Positions 9,123 to 18,396 of a stretch of 64,000 nucleotides of DNA are shown here, in pieces (the first letter of the stretch is position 1; each line of letters begins with the position of its first letter). The stretch is from positions 6,381 to 70,380 of the forward strand of contig JBIKVP010000002.1 in NCBI GenBank assembly GCA_044356745.1, in the 5' to 3' direction. The DNA comes from JBIKVP01 sp044356745 (GTDB lineage Bacteria; Pseudomonadota; Alphaproteobacteria; Rhizobiales; Beijerinckiaceae). Below the pieces are notes generated by a model that searched no databases, had not been told where the DNA came from, and saw only the letters and a program-made list of their open reading frames with translations. The translations under genes were made by a program, and so were the position numbers.

Positions 9123-9662
9123 TTACGTCTTTGGCTCTTCAAGGCCACCTCGACCAAGCGCACGCTGCATGAGGATTGTATCACGCCATTGATCTAATTT
9201 ATATCCAGTGTGTTCAAGCGTGCCAACATGTTTAAAACCCATTCGCGTATGGAGTTGGACAGAACCAATTGAAGCACTATCACCAATGACAGCAATCATT
9301 TGACGAAAGCCCTTTTCTTCACACGCTTTTATGAGTTCCTGCATTAATTTTGAGCCTACACCATAACGCTGCCAGTTCGGTGCAATGTAAATTGAATCTT
9401 CCACTGTAAAGCGGTAAGCGGGACGTGGGCGAAACATATTGGCATACGCATAACCTACAACCTTATTATCAATTGTAGCAACATAAGTGGGGTATTGTGC
9501 ATTCCAGAGCGCATAAAAGCGCTCAAGCATCTCTTGTTCAGTTGGGGGATCAAGCTCAAACGTTGCTGTTCCCTCAATCACTTCACGGGCATAAATTGTT
9601 GTAATGTCACTGATGTCATCGCGTGTAGCATAGCGGATTTGAATAGATTTTTGTTGCTTCAT
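9123..9662 (-). CDS. GNAT N-acetyltransferase, phosphinothricin acetyltransferase-like
   Basis: This is a single GNAT domain of 179 residues. It begins with IRYATRDDISDITTIYA and contains the EGTATFE segment typical of the Pat/Bar/MddA group, the acetyl-CoA-binding loop WQRYGVGSKLM and GFKHVGTLEHTGYKLDQW near the end. Family members acetylate phosphinothricin, methionine sulfoximine or related amino acids. The real substrate here cannot be read from sequence. The gene lies 31 bases downstream of a same-strand histidine kinase gene, so the two may be co-transcribed. Confidence 0.85.
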   Translation of the reverse strand: MKQQKSIQIRYATRDDISDITTIYAREVIEGTATFELDPPTEQEMLERFYALWNAQYPTYVATIDNKVVGYAYANMFRPRPAYRFTVEDSIYIAPNWQRYGVGSKLMQELIKACEEKGFRQMIAVIGDSASIGSVQLHTRMGFKHVGTLEHTGYKLDQWRDTILMQRALGRGGLEEPKT

Positions 9663-9693
9663 GGATCTTTGACTTCATGGCGTGCGTACGGCA

Positions 9694-11244
9694 TTACGCT
9701 TGATTGACACTTCGTACACTTCGATTGCTTTCAGGAACGGCAGCAAGGGCATCCATGACGCGTGACGCTGGAAAGGTTACAATCACTTCTGTCCCAACCC
9801 GCACTTGGGATTTAAGTTTGAATGTACCGCCATGCAGGTCAACAAGACCCTTGACGATTGGCAATCCTAACCCAGAACCCTGTTCTGCTGTTTTAAGTGC
9901 TAGTGAACCGCGGCCGAAAGTTGAGAGCACCGTTGCAATTTCGTTTTCTGGAATTCCTGGACCCGTATCACGCACACTAACATATTGACCGCGACTTTGT
10001 GTCCAGCCTGCTTTAATAATAATGTCTCCTCCAACGGGAGTAAATTTAATTGCGTTAGAGAGTATATTCAGAATAATTTGGCGAATTGCTCTCTCATCAG
10101 CCCACAACTTAGGTAGATTTGGTTCAATATGCTCATGTATTACCTGACCTTTAGTTTTTGCACGCAGGCTCATCATATGATTACATTCTTCAGTTATATA
10201 AGAAATATTAATTGCTTCTTCATGAAGTTCATATTTTCCTGCTTCGATACGTGATAAATCAAGAATTTCGTTGATCAGATTTAAAAGATGTTGGCCACTA
10301 CCATGAACATCAGCGGCATATTCCTTATAAGCGGGTGCGGAATGAGGACCAAAAACCTCATTCTTCATGACTTCTGAAAATCCCAAGATAGCATTGAGAG
10401 GCGTTCTCAATTCATGGCTCATCGTTGCTAAAAAACGTGATTTTGCTAAATTCGCTTCTTCAGCTTTATGACGTGCTTCATCAGAGTTTGCCCGTGCTTG
10501 CTCTAATTCAATGAATAAAACGTCTTTTTCTGCGCGTGACTCAAAATTGGCTACTGTGCTTGAATGCAATCGGTTGGTGAGGAACACGAAATATAAAAGT
10601 GCCCCTGATCCCATGAGCACCATGCCAAAAGCATTAAAATTATGTACTGAATTTAAATCTAAGAACCCCGTCAGTGAGAGTGTTAATGGAATGAGGGCTG
10701 CGTATACGGCGCGAGGGATAGCAAACGAGAGCATTGCCGTCATCGCTGCAACAATCATCAATACAAAAAGAACAAAGACTTTACTTTGTTCAGTGCCAGT
10801 AAATAATAACATTCCAACAATTACAGACCAGCTAAAGCCTTGCATAAATTCACTAATAATAAAGCGACGTCGCCAGTGCTCTACACGATCTTCATTTGGT
10901 TTTTCACGGTTAAAACCTTGGCACTGCAAGAGGAGCAGACCTGTTGAGGCCATTATAAATGTTCCCCACAATAAAATCGGAGCCCACTCTAACCATATCT
11001 TAGCAACAAGCCCTACCGCACCTGCAAGAATAATCATAGCCAGAGATGCACTCAAATGTTGTTGTGCATATACTCTCAAAAGTTCATAATCAAATGAGCG
11101 TTCTAAACCTGTTGATGATACTAATCGCTCTCTCGCGGCGCGAATTTCAAGCGTTGCTTTACGCTTTTGGGCGATTTGTGATGGATCACCTGATCCCCGA
11201 CCACGTTGTATCATTTCGGCAGTAAGCTGTGTCATGTTACTCAA
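9694..11244 (-). CDS. membrane sensor histidine kinase (PleC/DivJ-like catalytic core)
   Basis: This 516-residue protein has an N-terminal cytoplasmic segment, about five or six hydrophobic membrane spans (roughly residues 65-225), a short coiled coil, then a HisKA domain with His277 in TMSHELRTPLNAILGFSEVM and a HATPase domain with the N box, DTGPGIPE and GSGLGLPIVKGLVDLHGG. The catalytic core resembles alphaproteobacterial kinases of the PleC/DivJ/PdhS group that act on DivK/PleD-type regulators. No periplasmic sensor domain is seen and no response regulator is adjacent. Signal and partner are unknown. Confidence 0.88.
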   Translation of the reverse strand: MSNMTQLTAEMIQRGRGSGDPSQIAQKRKATLEIRAARERLVSSTGLERSFDYELLRVYAQQHLSASLAMIILAGAVGLVAKIWLEWAPILLWGTFIMASTGLLLLQCQGFNREKPNEDRVEHWRRRFIISEFMQGFSWSVIVGMLLFTGTEQSKVFVLFVLMIVAAMTAMLSFAIPRAVYAALIPLTLSLTGFLDLNSVHNFNAFGMVLMGSGALLYFVFLTNRLHSSTVANFESRAEKDVLFIELEQARANSDEARHKAEEANLAKSRFLATMSHELRTPLNAILGFSEVMKNEVFGPHSAPAYKEYAADVHGSGQHLLNLINEILDLSRIEAGKYELHEEAINISYITEECNHMMSLRAKTKGQVIHEHIEPNLPKLWADERAIRQIILNILSNAIKFTPVGGDIIIKAGWTQSRGQYVSVRDTGPGIPENEIATVLSTFGRGSLALKTAEQGSGLGLPIVKGLVDLHGGTFKLKSQVRVGTEVIVTFPASRVMDALAAVPESNRSVRSVNQA

Positions 11245-11405
11245 TCAAATTGTATTAATAATTTGCTTCTAAGACATCATAAAAATAAAATGTAAGTCTT
11301 TCTTTAGTATCTTAAAATGGCTATTGAAGTCTTAAAGCGTATTGATTTTAGGCGCTGAGCTTGGAAATAGATTGCTTTTTTCAAACTCACTTTTATGAGT
11401 CTATA

Positions 11406-12080
11406 ATGTCGAGCAATATTGTTTATAGTCATCCTGATGATTGTCCGCTTGTCGTGCCACTGTTTCCACTGGTCGAAGCGCTTTTGTTGCCGCGTGGGCA
11501 AATACCACTAAATGTTTTTGAACCACGCTACATGATGATGATTGATGATGCGCTTAAGGGATCACGACTTATCGGTCTTATACAACCAGATTTTCAGACG
11601 ACGGGATCGCCTCTTCTTCCTGCGCTCTTCTCTGTTGGATGTGTTGGCCGGATCACCCAGTATGCTGAAACGGGGGATGGACGTTATCTCGTCACTTTAA
11701 CGGGTATCTCACGTTTTCATATTACCCACGAAGTGTTGACAACTACATTATATCGGCAAGCCCAAGTGGATTACAGCCGTTATGCAAGCGACTTTATGCC
11801 ACGTGCTGGCGAAGATGATGTAGATCGAGATGCCATTATTCAATCGTTACGCCGATTTGCGGAACGTCATGAACTTGATATTGACTGGACAAGCGTAAAA
11901 TCGGTTCCTTTAGAAGCACTTGTTAATGCGCTTGCGATGATGTGTCCTTATGGAGTACGCGAGAAGCAAGCGCTACTTGAAGCGATGACATTGAAAGAGC
12001 GCGCTGATCTCCTAATTGCTTTAACCGAAATCGAAGAAGCAAAAGGTTCATCCGGTCATGGTGATCATGGCTTACAATAG
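11406..12080 (+). CDS. LON peptidase N-terminal (substrate-binding) domain protein
   Basis: This is a stand-alone Lon N-terminal domain of about 224 residues without ATPase or protease domains. PLFPLVEALLLPRGQIPLNVFEPRYMMMIDDAL is split here as the diagnostic PLFPL and NVFEPRY motifs. Such proteins are conserved in alphaproteobacteria, often next to a Trm112-like gene, but their function is not established. A longer frame opens at 11361; ATG 11406 is preferred because the family normally starts shortly before the PLFPL motif. The Trm112 gene follows after 12 bases. Confidence 0.85.
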   Translation: MSSNIVYSHPDDCPLVVPLFPLVEALLLPRGQIPLNVFEPRYMMMIDDALKGSRLIGLIQPDFQTTGSPLLPALFSVGCVGRITQYAETGDGRYLVTLTGISRFHITHEVLTTTLYRQAQVDYSRYASDFMPRAGEDDVDRDAIIQSLRRFAERHELDIDWTSVKSVPLEALVNALAMMCPYGVREKQALLEAMTLKERADLLIALTEIEEAKGSSGHGDHGLQ

Positions 12081-12092
12081 GACGATGTTTTC

Positions 12093-12320
12093 ATGAATGA
12101 TGTTTCACCTCAAAATCCACAGCCTCATCCTCAAGATATCGGATCACCCCACGTTGATCCTAAATTATTAGAGATTCTTGTGTGTCCTTTAACAAAAGGG
12201 TCACTTGAATATGATGCATCTCGACAAGAGCTTATCAGTCGTCAAGCGGGATTGGCCTATCCCATTCGCGAAGGTATTCCGATCATGCTTCCTGATGAAG
12301 CGCGCGTTTTGGCATCATGA
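12093..12320 (+). CDS. Trm112-family small zinc-ribbon-like protein (YcaR/DUF343)
   Basis: This 75-residue protein carries the family signature LLEILVCPLTKGSLEYD, then AGLAYPIREGIPIMLPDEAR. Eukaryotic Trm112 activates methyltransferases; the bacterial role is unclear. Only one Cys is present in the CPLTKG motif, as in many bacterial members. Its stop overlaps the next gene's start by an ATGA, so the Lon-domain, Trm112 and pseudouridine synthase genes probably form one operon. Confidence 0.9.
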   Translation: MNDVSPQNPQPHPQDIGSPHVDPKLLEILVCPLTKGSLEYDASRQELISRQAGLAYPIREGIPIMLPDEARVLAS

Positions 12321-13360
12321 TGAATGAGCACGGTGAAGTACTTATTGAAGTGACATTAGAGCAATGTGATCAAGGGGCGCGTCTTGATAAAACGCTTGCT
12401 GAGCATCTTAAAGATCATCCGCTTGCGCTGTCACGAACTCGCTTGCAAGATTTGATCCGCTCCAACCATGTCACACTAAATGGTCTTGTTATCCAAGACA
12501 TCAAATATGGGGTCAATGCAGGGGATCATATCGTTGTTCAAGTTCCAGAGGCGCTGCCCGCTAAGCCACTTCCTGAACCGATCGCACTTCAAGTCATTTA
12601 TGAAGATGATATCTTAATCGTTATTGATAAACCAGCTGGGCTCGTGGTGCATCCTGCCGCGGGGCATCAAGATGGCACATTGGTCAATGCCTTAATTCAT
12701 CATTGTGGATCTTCCTTATCTGGAATTGGTGGTGTCAAACGCCCTGGGATTGTGCATCGCCTTGATAAGGATACGACAGGGCTGCTTATTGTTGCGAAAA
12801 CTGATCTGGCGCATCAGCATCTGAGCGCGCAATTTGCAGATCATGGCCGTACAGGATCACTTCATCGTGCTTACACCGCGCTCGTATGGGGGGAAATGTC
12901 GCGCGCGCATGGAACGATTGATGCTGCTCTCGAACGTGATCCTCGTAGCCGTGAGAAAATTTCTGTTGTTCCTACCCGTGCGCCAGCTGAACGAGGCAAA
13001 TATGCATTGACCCACTGGCATCTTGAGCGTGCATTTCAAGGCGTTGAGGGGATCACGGAAGTTAGCCAAGTGACGTGTCAACTTGAAACAGGACGCACAC
13101 ATCAAATTAGAGTGCATATGGCGCATATTGACCATCCATTGTTAGGAGATCAAACTTATGCAATGGGATTTCGCACTAAAGCCAACCGTTTGTCAGACAC
13201 TGCACAAGACGCATTGAATGCGCTTAAACGACAAGCGCTCCATGCTAAAGAGCTTGGATTTGCCCATCCTTTAACTGGAGAAGAGCTTTTCTTTGAAAGT
13301 CCTTTACCCGCTGATATAGCAGATTTGATTTTGGCGCTTGATGCCTCTCCATCACTTTAA
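12317..13360 (+). CDS. rluD: 23S rRNA pseudouridine synthase, RluD type
   Basis: An N-terminal S4 RNA-binding domain (ARLDKTLAEHL, LSRTRLQDLI) is followed by a RluA-family catalytic domain. The catalytic Asp150 is in HRLDKDTTGLL, after KPAGLVVHPAAGH. ETGRTHQIRVHMAHIDHPLLGD closes the active-site region. RluD isomerises uridines of helix 69 of 23S rRNA. At 347 residues with an S4 domain it fits RluD better than RluA, although RluC cannot be wholly excluded. Translation is probably coupled to the upstream Trm112 gene. The 3' end overlaps the convergent mrp gene by nine bases. Confidence 0.88.
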   Translation: MMNEHGEVLIEVTLEQCDQGARLDKTLAEHLKDHPLALSRTRLQDLIRSNHVTLNGLVIQDIKYGVNAGDHIVVQVPEALPAKPLPEPIALQVIYEDDILIVIDKPAGLVVHPAAGHQDGTLVNALIHHCGSSLSGIGGVKRPGIVHRLDKDTTGLLIVAKTDLAHQHLSAQFADHGRTGSLHRAYTALVWGEMSRAHGTIDAALERDPRSREKISVVPTRAPAERGKYALTHWHLERAFQGVEGITEVSQVTCQLETGRTHQIRVHMAHIDHPLLGDQTYAMGFRTKANRLSDTAQDALNALKRQALHAKELGFAHPLTGEELFFESPLPADIADLILALDASPSL

Positions 13361-14449
13361 AGCTGCTTTAATCTGCTGAGCAATAGTACGATAAGCTTGA
13401 GCGTGGGCGCTATCAGGGGCGCTGATACTGACTGGAGTGCCAATATCAGACGCTTCGCGCAATGCCATATGAAGGGGAATTTCACCTAAAAACGGGATGC
13501 CTATTTTTTGAGCATCCTCGCGTGCTCCACCATGTCCAAAAATGTCAGAACGCGTGCCGCATGACGGACATACGAAATAGCTCATATTCTCAATCATGCC
13601 ATAAATCGGGATTTCAAGGCGCATGAACATACTTACGGCGCGGCGCGCATCAATCAGTGCAAGATCCTGAGGTGTTGAGATAATAACTGCGCCTGATAAA
13701 GCAACAGATTGTGCGAGTGTTAAATGTGCATCTCCCGTTCCTGGTGGCATATCAACAACAAGGACATCAAGCGCACCGTTTGCATCCCACGCAACTTGTG
13801 TCAGCATTTGCTGAACCGCAGAAATAATCATGGGGCCACGCCATATGACGGCGGTATCCTCCTCAATTAAGAAACCCATCGACATCACGCTTAAACCATA
13901 AGCGCACATTGGGATCATACGTTTATCATCATCAAGCGCTGGTTTCCCTGTTAATTTGAGCAGGCGCGGCAGGGATGGGCCATAAATATCTGCATCTAAC
14001 ATACCAACTTTCAAGCCAAGTTGATGTAGCGCGAGTGCGAGATTGACAGCGCTTGTCGATTTTCCTACGCCACCTTTCCCACTGGCAACAGCAATAATGT
14101 GGCGAACCCCTTTTATAGGGGCTTTGGCTTTAAGTGACGCCACTTTTGCACTGACCTCACGCGTTGCAATGGGAGCCACGTGGGCAGGTTGAACCTCACT
14201 TTTTGCACGCTCGGATGTGAGCGTCACCCGTGCTTGACGCACGCCTTTAACCAATTGAGTTATTTTTTGCGCATTTTCACGTAAAATATCTAGTTCGATT
14301 GCCCGTTTTGGATCAATTGAAATTGTGAAAAAGACATCACCATCTTTTATAATAATGTCAGATAGCGCGTCAGATTGTCCTAAAGGCGTGAGGCCATCAG
14401 GCGCTTTAAGTACATTGAGAGCCTCTCGGACGGCGCTTTTTAAATCCAT
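13352..14449 (-). CDS. mrp: Mrp/ApbC-family iron-sulfur cluster carrier ATPase
   Basis: This 365-residue P-loop ATPase carries iron-sulfur clusters to apoproteins. An N-terminal DUF59/MIP18-like domain (residues 1-80) precedes a deviant Walker A SGKGGVGKST near 123-132, VVDMPPGTGDAHLTL, and the CxxC pair in YFVCPSCGTRSDIFG that binds the bridging cluster in dimers. The order of domains and the length are standard. It is convergent with rluD. Confidence 0.93.
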   Translation of the reverse strand: MDLKSAVREALNVLKAPDGLTPLGQSDALSDIIIKDGDVFFTISIDPKRAIELDILRENAQKITQLVKGVRQARVTLTSERAKSEVQPAHVAPIATREVSAKVASLKAKAPIKGVRHIIAVASGKGGVGKSTSAVNLALALHQLGLKVGMLDADIYGPSLPRLLKLTGKPALDDDKRMIPMCAYGLSVMSMGFLIEEDTAVIWRGPMIISAVQQMLTQVAWDANGALDVLVVDMPPGTGDAHLTLAQSVALSGAVIISTPQDLALIDARRAVSMFMRLEIPIYGMIENMSYFVCPSCGTRSDIFGHGGAREDAQKIGIPFLGEIPLHMALREASDIGTPVSISAPDSAHAQAYRTIAQQIKAALK

Positions 14450-14530
14450 GACGCGATCTCATTGACAATGGATGATCATTTTAGGCCTACTTGTAAGCTA
14501 GATTTAAGCCATTCAATATAAAGGCTATTT

Positions 14531-15175
14531 TTATCCGCGCCCACCACGTGCTACGCGTTCAATCTCGGCACGTACAAGTCGCTCAACGATTGTGGGCAAG
14601 TTGTCGTCAAGCCAGTTTTTAAGCATGGGGCGCATCATATCGCTCACCAAATCTTCAAGCGTACGTCCGTTATTAGTCAAAATAGTATGGGCAAGCGCAT
14701 TGAAGGCGTTAGTGACGGAATGATCGGTTGATGAAGAAATAAGACGCTCTTCATTGAAACGTTGGCGCGGTGCTTCAATGTGTCGTGGGGCAGGTTCAGA
14801 ATAAAAAGGTTCTGGCTCTGGCTCAATAGGATTATTTAATTCAAGCTCTTCGGATTCTTGATCTTGCTCAAAAGCCTGTTCATCATGAGGCTCTTCCGCA
14901 TCACGAAACTCAAGTTCTTCAGCTTCTTCTGGCGTGCCATCAAAACTATCGAAAAGATCGTCAACATTGGACTGAGGCATACTCACGGCGCTCAACTCCT
15001 CGGGTGTTGTGTCCGCTACACTGATCACATCGGTGTCGAAGCCATCAAAATCAGCTTCCAGCGACTGGGGTTCTGGATTTGACGCATTTCCCTGATCGTC
15101 GGATATGATCCGACGTATGGAAGCAAGAATCTCTTCCATGGAGGGTTCTGTATTTTTAGCGTTGGCGGCGCTCAT
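14531..15175 (-). CDS. popZ: PopZ-family polar organizing protein (DUF2497)
   Basis: The conserved N-terminal helix EPSMEEILASIRRIISDD and the C-terminal helices LEDLVSDMMRPMLKNWLDDN and LPTIVERLVRAEIERVAR are separated by a long Asp/Glu/Pro-rich linker (residues about 40-130). This is the architecture of PopZ, which condenses at cell poles and anchors ParB-parS and signalling proteins. The linker is low in conserved motifs, as expected. In several rhizobial genomes DUF2497 lies between tolC and valS; here it is 6 kb from tolC. A further 252 bases without a gene lie upstream. Confidence 0.88.
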   Translation of the reverse strand: MSAANAKNTEPSMEEILASIRRIISDDQGNASNPEPQSLEADFDGFDTDVISVADTTPEELSAVSMPQSNVDDLFDSFDGTPEEAEELEFRDAEEPHDEQAFEQDQESEELELNNPIEPEPEPFYSEPAPRHIEAPRQRFNEERLISSSTDHSVTNAFNALAHTILTNNGRTLEDLVSDMMRPMLKNWLDDNLPTIVERLVRAEIERVARGGRG

Positions 15176-15427
15176 ATTGCGTTAAACCTGTGCGTAAAAT
15201 TAGGGAGAATCACGATGCAATTCATCAAGGGAGTATCGCACCCTTGCGCTATGACGCAAGACAATGTTGTCTTCACCCACAGCCAAATATGGCTTTTGTC
15301 TTTAGTTCACACACATGTGTGCGGCTGCGTATTTGCACTTTCGGTACTCAAACTTAAGTTATGCCTTTCTCTAGCGTTAAGCACGGTGTCAGGATTACCT
15401 AAAAAATCTATTCACTATTCACCTCGG

Positions 15428-16486
15428 TCAACCCATCCACTCCGCCTCCCAAATAAGCGTTGATTGAAAGATTGAGAAGTTGTCATCTGAGATAAATGTA
15501 AGGATGATACGTCCTTGTGAATCGTGATGCAGGCTCATGCCTTCCATATTATCAATATTGTATCCTCCTTCACAGGTCAGGACATAATCCCCTTCAAGCT
15601 GGGTATTAGGGCGAATATTTAGGGCGCGAACACATCTAATGCGCATGCCAACACCGCGAAAAAGCGAATAATGCCGTTCTAAAAGAAGCATGTCCCCATT
15701 GGGCAGGAATGTTAAATCCGTGATGTCATATCCTTCATGACGCGCTACTTCAAAAGCTCCTTTAAGGGGGCCGCTTAATATCCATCCTTTTGTGGGTTTA
15801 CTCTCTTTGTCGCGCTCTCCTGAAGATCGCTCTGCGATCACAACGAGTGCTCCTTTTAAGGGGCTGTTTTCAGGCGCTCGCCCAATGGCTTCTAAACTTC
15901 TATTTGCGGCTAACCGTCGTGTTTCAGGTGGAACCAAAAGTGTAAGGGCACGTGCACTAAGGCCTTTTTTCGCTAAATCAAATGTGAATACATTGTGCGT
16001 GCGCTCAACGCTGACATAGGCCATGTCTTCATGCACATATAGCCCTTCTGTATCGTATGCACGGGTTTGGGCGAGGGGTTTGCCGTTTTGTGAAAGCATG
16101 GGCGATATCAGGGCATGAGAAAGCCCTGTCATTAGGCCGTCGTCTGCATTCCTTTCAACTGACGCTTTAAGCCACCAGCCTCTATCATTTATACTCAGTA
16201 AATCACGCCCTCCTTTTAAAGAGCGTGACAATCCAGAAAAGCCACCAAATGCCTCGTGATCCGATTTGAGGCTCAATCCAGAACGCATGTTAAGTGAGCC
16301 AAAACGTGTTTTTTCAGGGTGTGAAGGCTGAAAAGAATTGAATTTTTGAGCTGTGATTTTGATATCTTGCGCTTTAAGGGGCTTATGATGCGTATTTGCA
16401 TGTGCCTTGTGCCAGCCTAAAGCTCCTAGACCGCTCGCGCATGTTGCCCAAGCACCGATCATCAAGCCGCGCCGTGATAATCGCAT
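15428..16486 (-). CDS. esterase-like activity of phytase family protein, Tat-exported
   Basis: This 352-residue protein starts with a twin-arginine-type signal (MRLSRRGLMIGAWATC then an Ala-rich stretch to about residue 30), suggesting export of a folded protein to the periplasm. FGGFSGLSRS, DRGWWLKASV, LSHALISPML, DTEGLYVHEDMAYVSVERTHN and YNIDNMEGMSLHHDSQGR are characteristic of the phytase-esterase-like domain. The substrate is unknown. It begins in an ATGA overlap with the stop of cobT, so it is probably translated from the same transcript, although its role in B12 synthesis is not obvious. Confidence 0.82.
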   Translation of the reverse strand: MRLSRRGLMIGAWATCASGLGALGWHKAHANTHHKPLKAQDIKITAQKFNSFQPSHPEKTRFGSLNMRSGLSLKSDHEAFGGFSGLSRSLKGGRDLLSINDRGWWLKASVERNADDGLMTGLSHALISPMLSQNGKPLAQTRAYDTEGLYVHEDMAYVSVERTHNVFTFDLAKKGLSARALTLLVPPETRRLAANRSLEAIGRAPENSPLKGALVVIAERSSGERDKESKPTKGWILSGPLKGAFEVARHEGYDITDLTFLPNGDMLLLERHYSLFRGVGMRIRCVRALNIRPNTQLEGDYVLTCEGGYNIDNMEGMSLHHDSQGRIILTFISDDNFSIFQSTLIWEAEWMG

Positions 16487-18396
16487 CAGATCACTTTACG
16501 CTTTGTTGCGCTATGAGAGCGTGGTGTTATGGATACTGTTTCACCGGTATCGCTAAATAGCTCAGCGAGTTTTTCTGTCATGACGCCGCCAAGTTCTTCA
16601 GCGTCGACAATCGTTACCGCGCGACGATAATAGCGCGTCACATCATGACCAATACCAATCGCAAGCAGTTCAATAGGAGAAACCTGTTCAATGTGATTAA
16701 TCACGTGACGCAAATGTTTTTCCAGATATGTTCCTGCGTTCACTGACAATGAAGAATCGTCCACAGGTGCACCATCAGAAATGACCATCAAAATACGCCT
16801 TTGTTCTGGGCGTGACATGAGTCGTTTGTAGGCCCATTCAAGCGCTTCACCATCAATGTTCTCTTTGAGCAACCCTTCACGCATCATCAGACCCAGATTG
16901 CGCCGCGCTCTGCGCCATGGGGCATCCGCAGATTTATAAATGATATGTCTTAAATCATTCAAACGACCAGGATTTTGTGGCTTACCCGCCTGAAGCCATG
17001 CTTCCCGAGTCTGCCCTCCTTTCCATGCTTTTGTCGTAAAGCCTAAAATCTCTACTTTAACTCCGCACCGCTCTAAGGTGCGCGCAAGAATGTCCGCACA
17101 TGTTGCGGCAACTGTGATGGGTCGTCCGCGCATTGAGCCAGAGTTATCAATCAAAAGCGAGACAACAGTATCGCGAAAGTTGGTGTCCTTTTCGCGTTTG
17201 AAGGAGAGTGGTTGAAATGGATCAAGAATAATCCGCGGTAAGCGTGCAGGATCAAGCGCGCCTTCTTCCAGATCAAACTCCCAAGCACGACTTTGTTGCG
17301 CCATCAAGCGGCGTTGCAGACGATTTGCGAGACGTCCAACAACGCCTTGCAAATGCGCAAGCTGTTTGTCGAGATAGCCTCTTAATCGTGTTAATTCTTC
17401 TGCATCGCACAAGTCTTCAGCAGCAATAATCTCATCAAATTTTGTGCTGAATGTTTTATAATCACTTGGTGCATGCTCCAAAGACCGTTGTGGCGGTGGA
17501 CGACGCGACTCTCCTGAATCACGTGGCTCACCATCAATATCTTGTTCTGGTATATCTCCAGCAGGTGCGTCAGTCTCTTCAAGCGCACCTTCCATTCCAA
17601 CATCAGACATTTCCTCGGTGACTTGCGAAGACGTTTGCTCACCTTGAGGCTGTTGATCGGATGAACCGTCATTATCATTGTCATCGGGAGAGGTTGCGTC
17701 CTTTGCATCCTCTGATTGCGCATCATCAGCCTGCTCGGGGTTTTCATCACTCATATCCAGAGCTTGCAGCATATGACGAATAACACGAGCAAAAGCGCTT
17801 TGATCTTCAACGCATGAGTTGAGTTTTATGAGATCATGACCCGCTTTGTCCTCAATGTAATCGCGCCATAAATTGACAATGATTTGCGCTTCGCTAGGCG
17901 GTGCTTCTCCTGTTAATCGTTCGCGGATCATGAGGGCAAGCGCATCGGCCAGGGGTGCATCAGCGCGATCAGTCACATTCTCAAATGCTGCGCCGCGGTG
18001 ATAGCGATCAGTAATCATCGCATTAAGGTTATTGCGAACCCCTGTCATACGCTGCGCGCCAATCGCCTCAACCCGGGCTTGCTCAACAGCATCATAAATC
18101 ACGCGCGCCTCTGGTGTCTCAGGAGCATGGCGGCGATGTGTATTGACATCATGACACGCCAGTTTAAGTGCGAGTGCATCAGCATGTCCGCGCAAAACAG
18201 CAATATCGATCAATGTTGGTTTTCGCGGTGGCTCAGGCAAGCGCACTTTATCACCCATGAGCACGGGCTTATCGGCAACATAAACCACATCCAGTTCGTG
18301 CACACCCGCTATCGCTCGCATCGTTCCAGCTATCGCTCTCTTGAGCGGATCGATTGGCGCTTCTTTATTCAGTGATGTATGGTTCGAGCGAGTCAT
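16486..18396 (-). CDS. cobT: aerobic cobaltochelatase subunit CobT
   Basis: CobT works with CobS (AAA+) and CobN to insert Co2+ into hydrogenobyrinic acid a,c-diamide in aerobic B12 synthesis. This 636-residue protein has an N-terminal helical domain, an acidic Gln/Asp/Glu-rich linker (about 215-300) and a C-terminal von Willebrand A domain with the metal-binding motif DNSGSMRGR at 417-425 and VISDGAPVDDSS. This is the family's normal layout. It lies downstream of cobS, but an AT-rich insert with a small ORF separates them. The C-terminal stop overlaps the phytase-like gene. Confidence 0.94.
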   Translation of the reverse strand: MTRSNHTSLNKEAPIDPLKRAIAGTMRAIAGVHELDVVYVADKPVLMGDKVRLPEPPRKPTLIDIAVLRGHADALALKLACHDVNTHRRHAPETPEARVIYDAVEQARVEAIGAQRMTGVRNNLNAMITDRYHRGAAFENVTDRADAPLADALALMIRERLTGEAPPSEAQIIVNLWRDYIEDKAGHDLIKLNSCVEDQSAFARVIRHMLQALDMSDENPEQADDAQSEDAKDATSPDDNDNDGSSDQQPQGEQTSSQVTEEMSDVGMEGALEETDAPAGDIPEQDIDGEPRDSGESRRPPPQRSLEHAPSDYKTFSTKFDEIIAAEDLCDAEELTRLRGYLDKQLAHLQGVVGRLANRLQRRLMAQQSRAWEFDLEEGALDPARLPRIILDPFQPLSFKREKDTNFRDTVVSLLIDNSGSMRGRPITVAATCADILARTLERCGVKVEILGFTTKAWKGGQTREAWLQAGKPQNPGRLNDLRHIIYKSADAPWRRARRNLGLMMREGLLKENIDGEALEWAYKRLMSRPEQRRILMVISDGAPVDDSSLSVNAGTYLEKHLRHVINHIEQVSPIELLAIGIGHDVTRYYRRAVTIVDAEELGGVMTEKLAELFSDTGETVSITPRSHSATKRKVI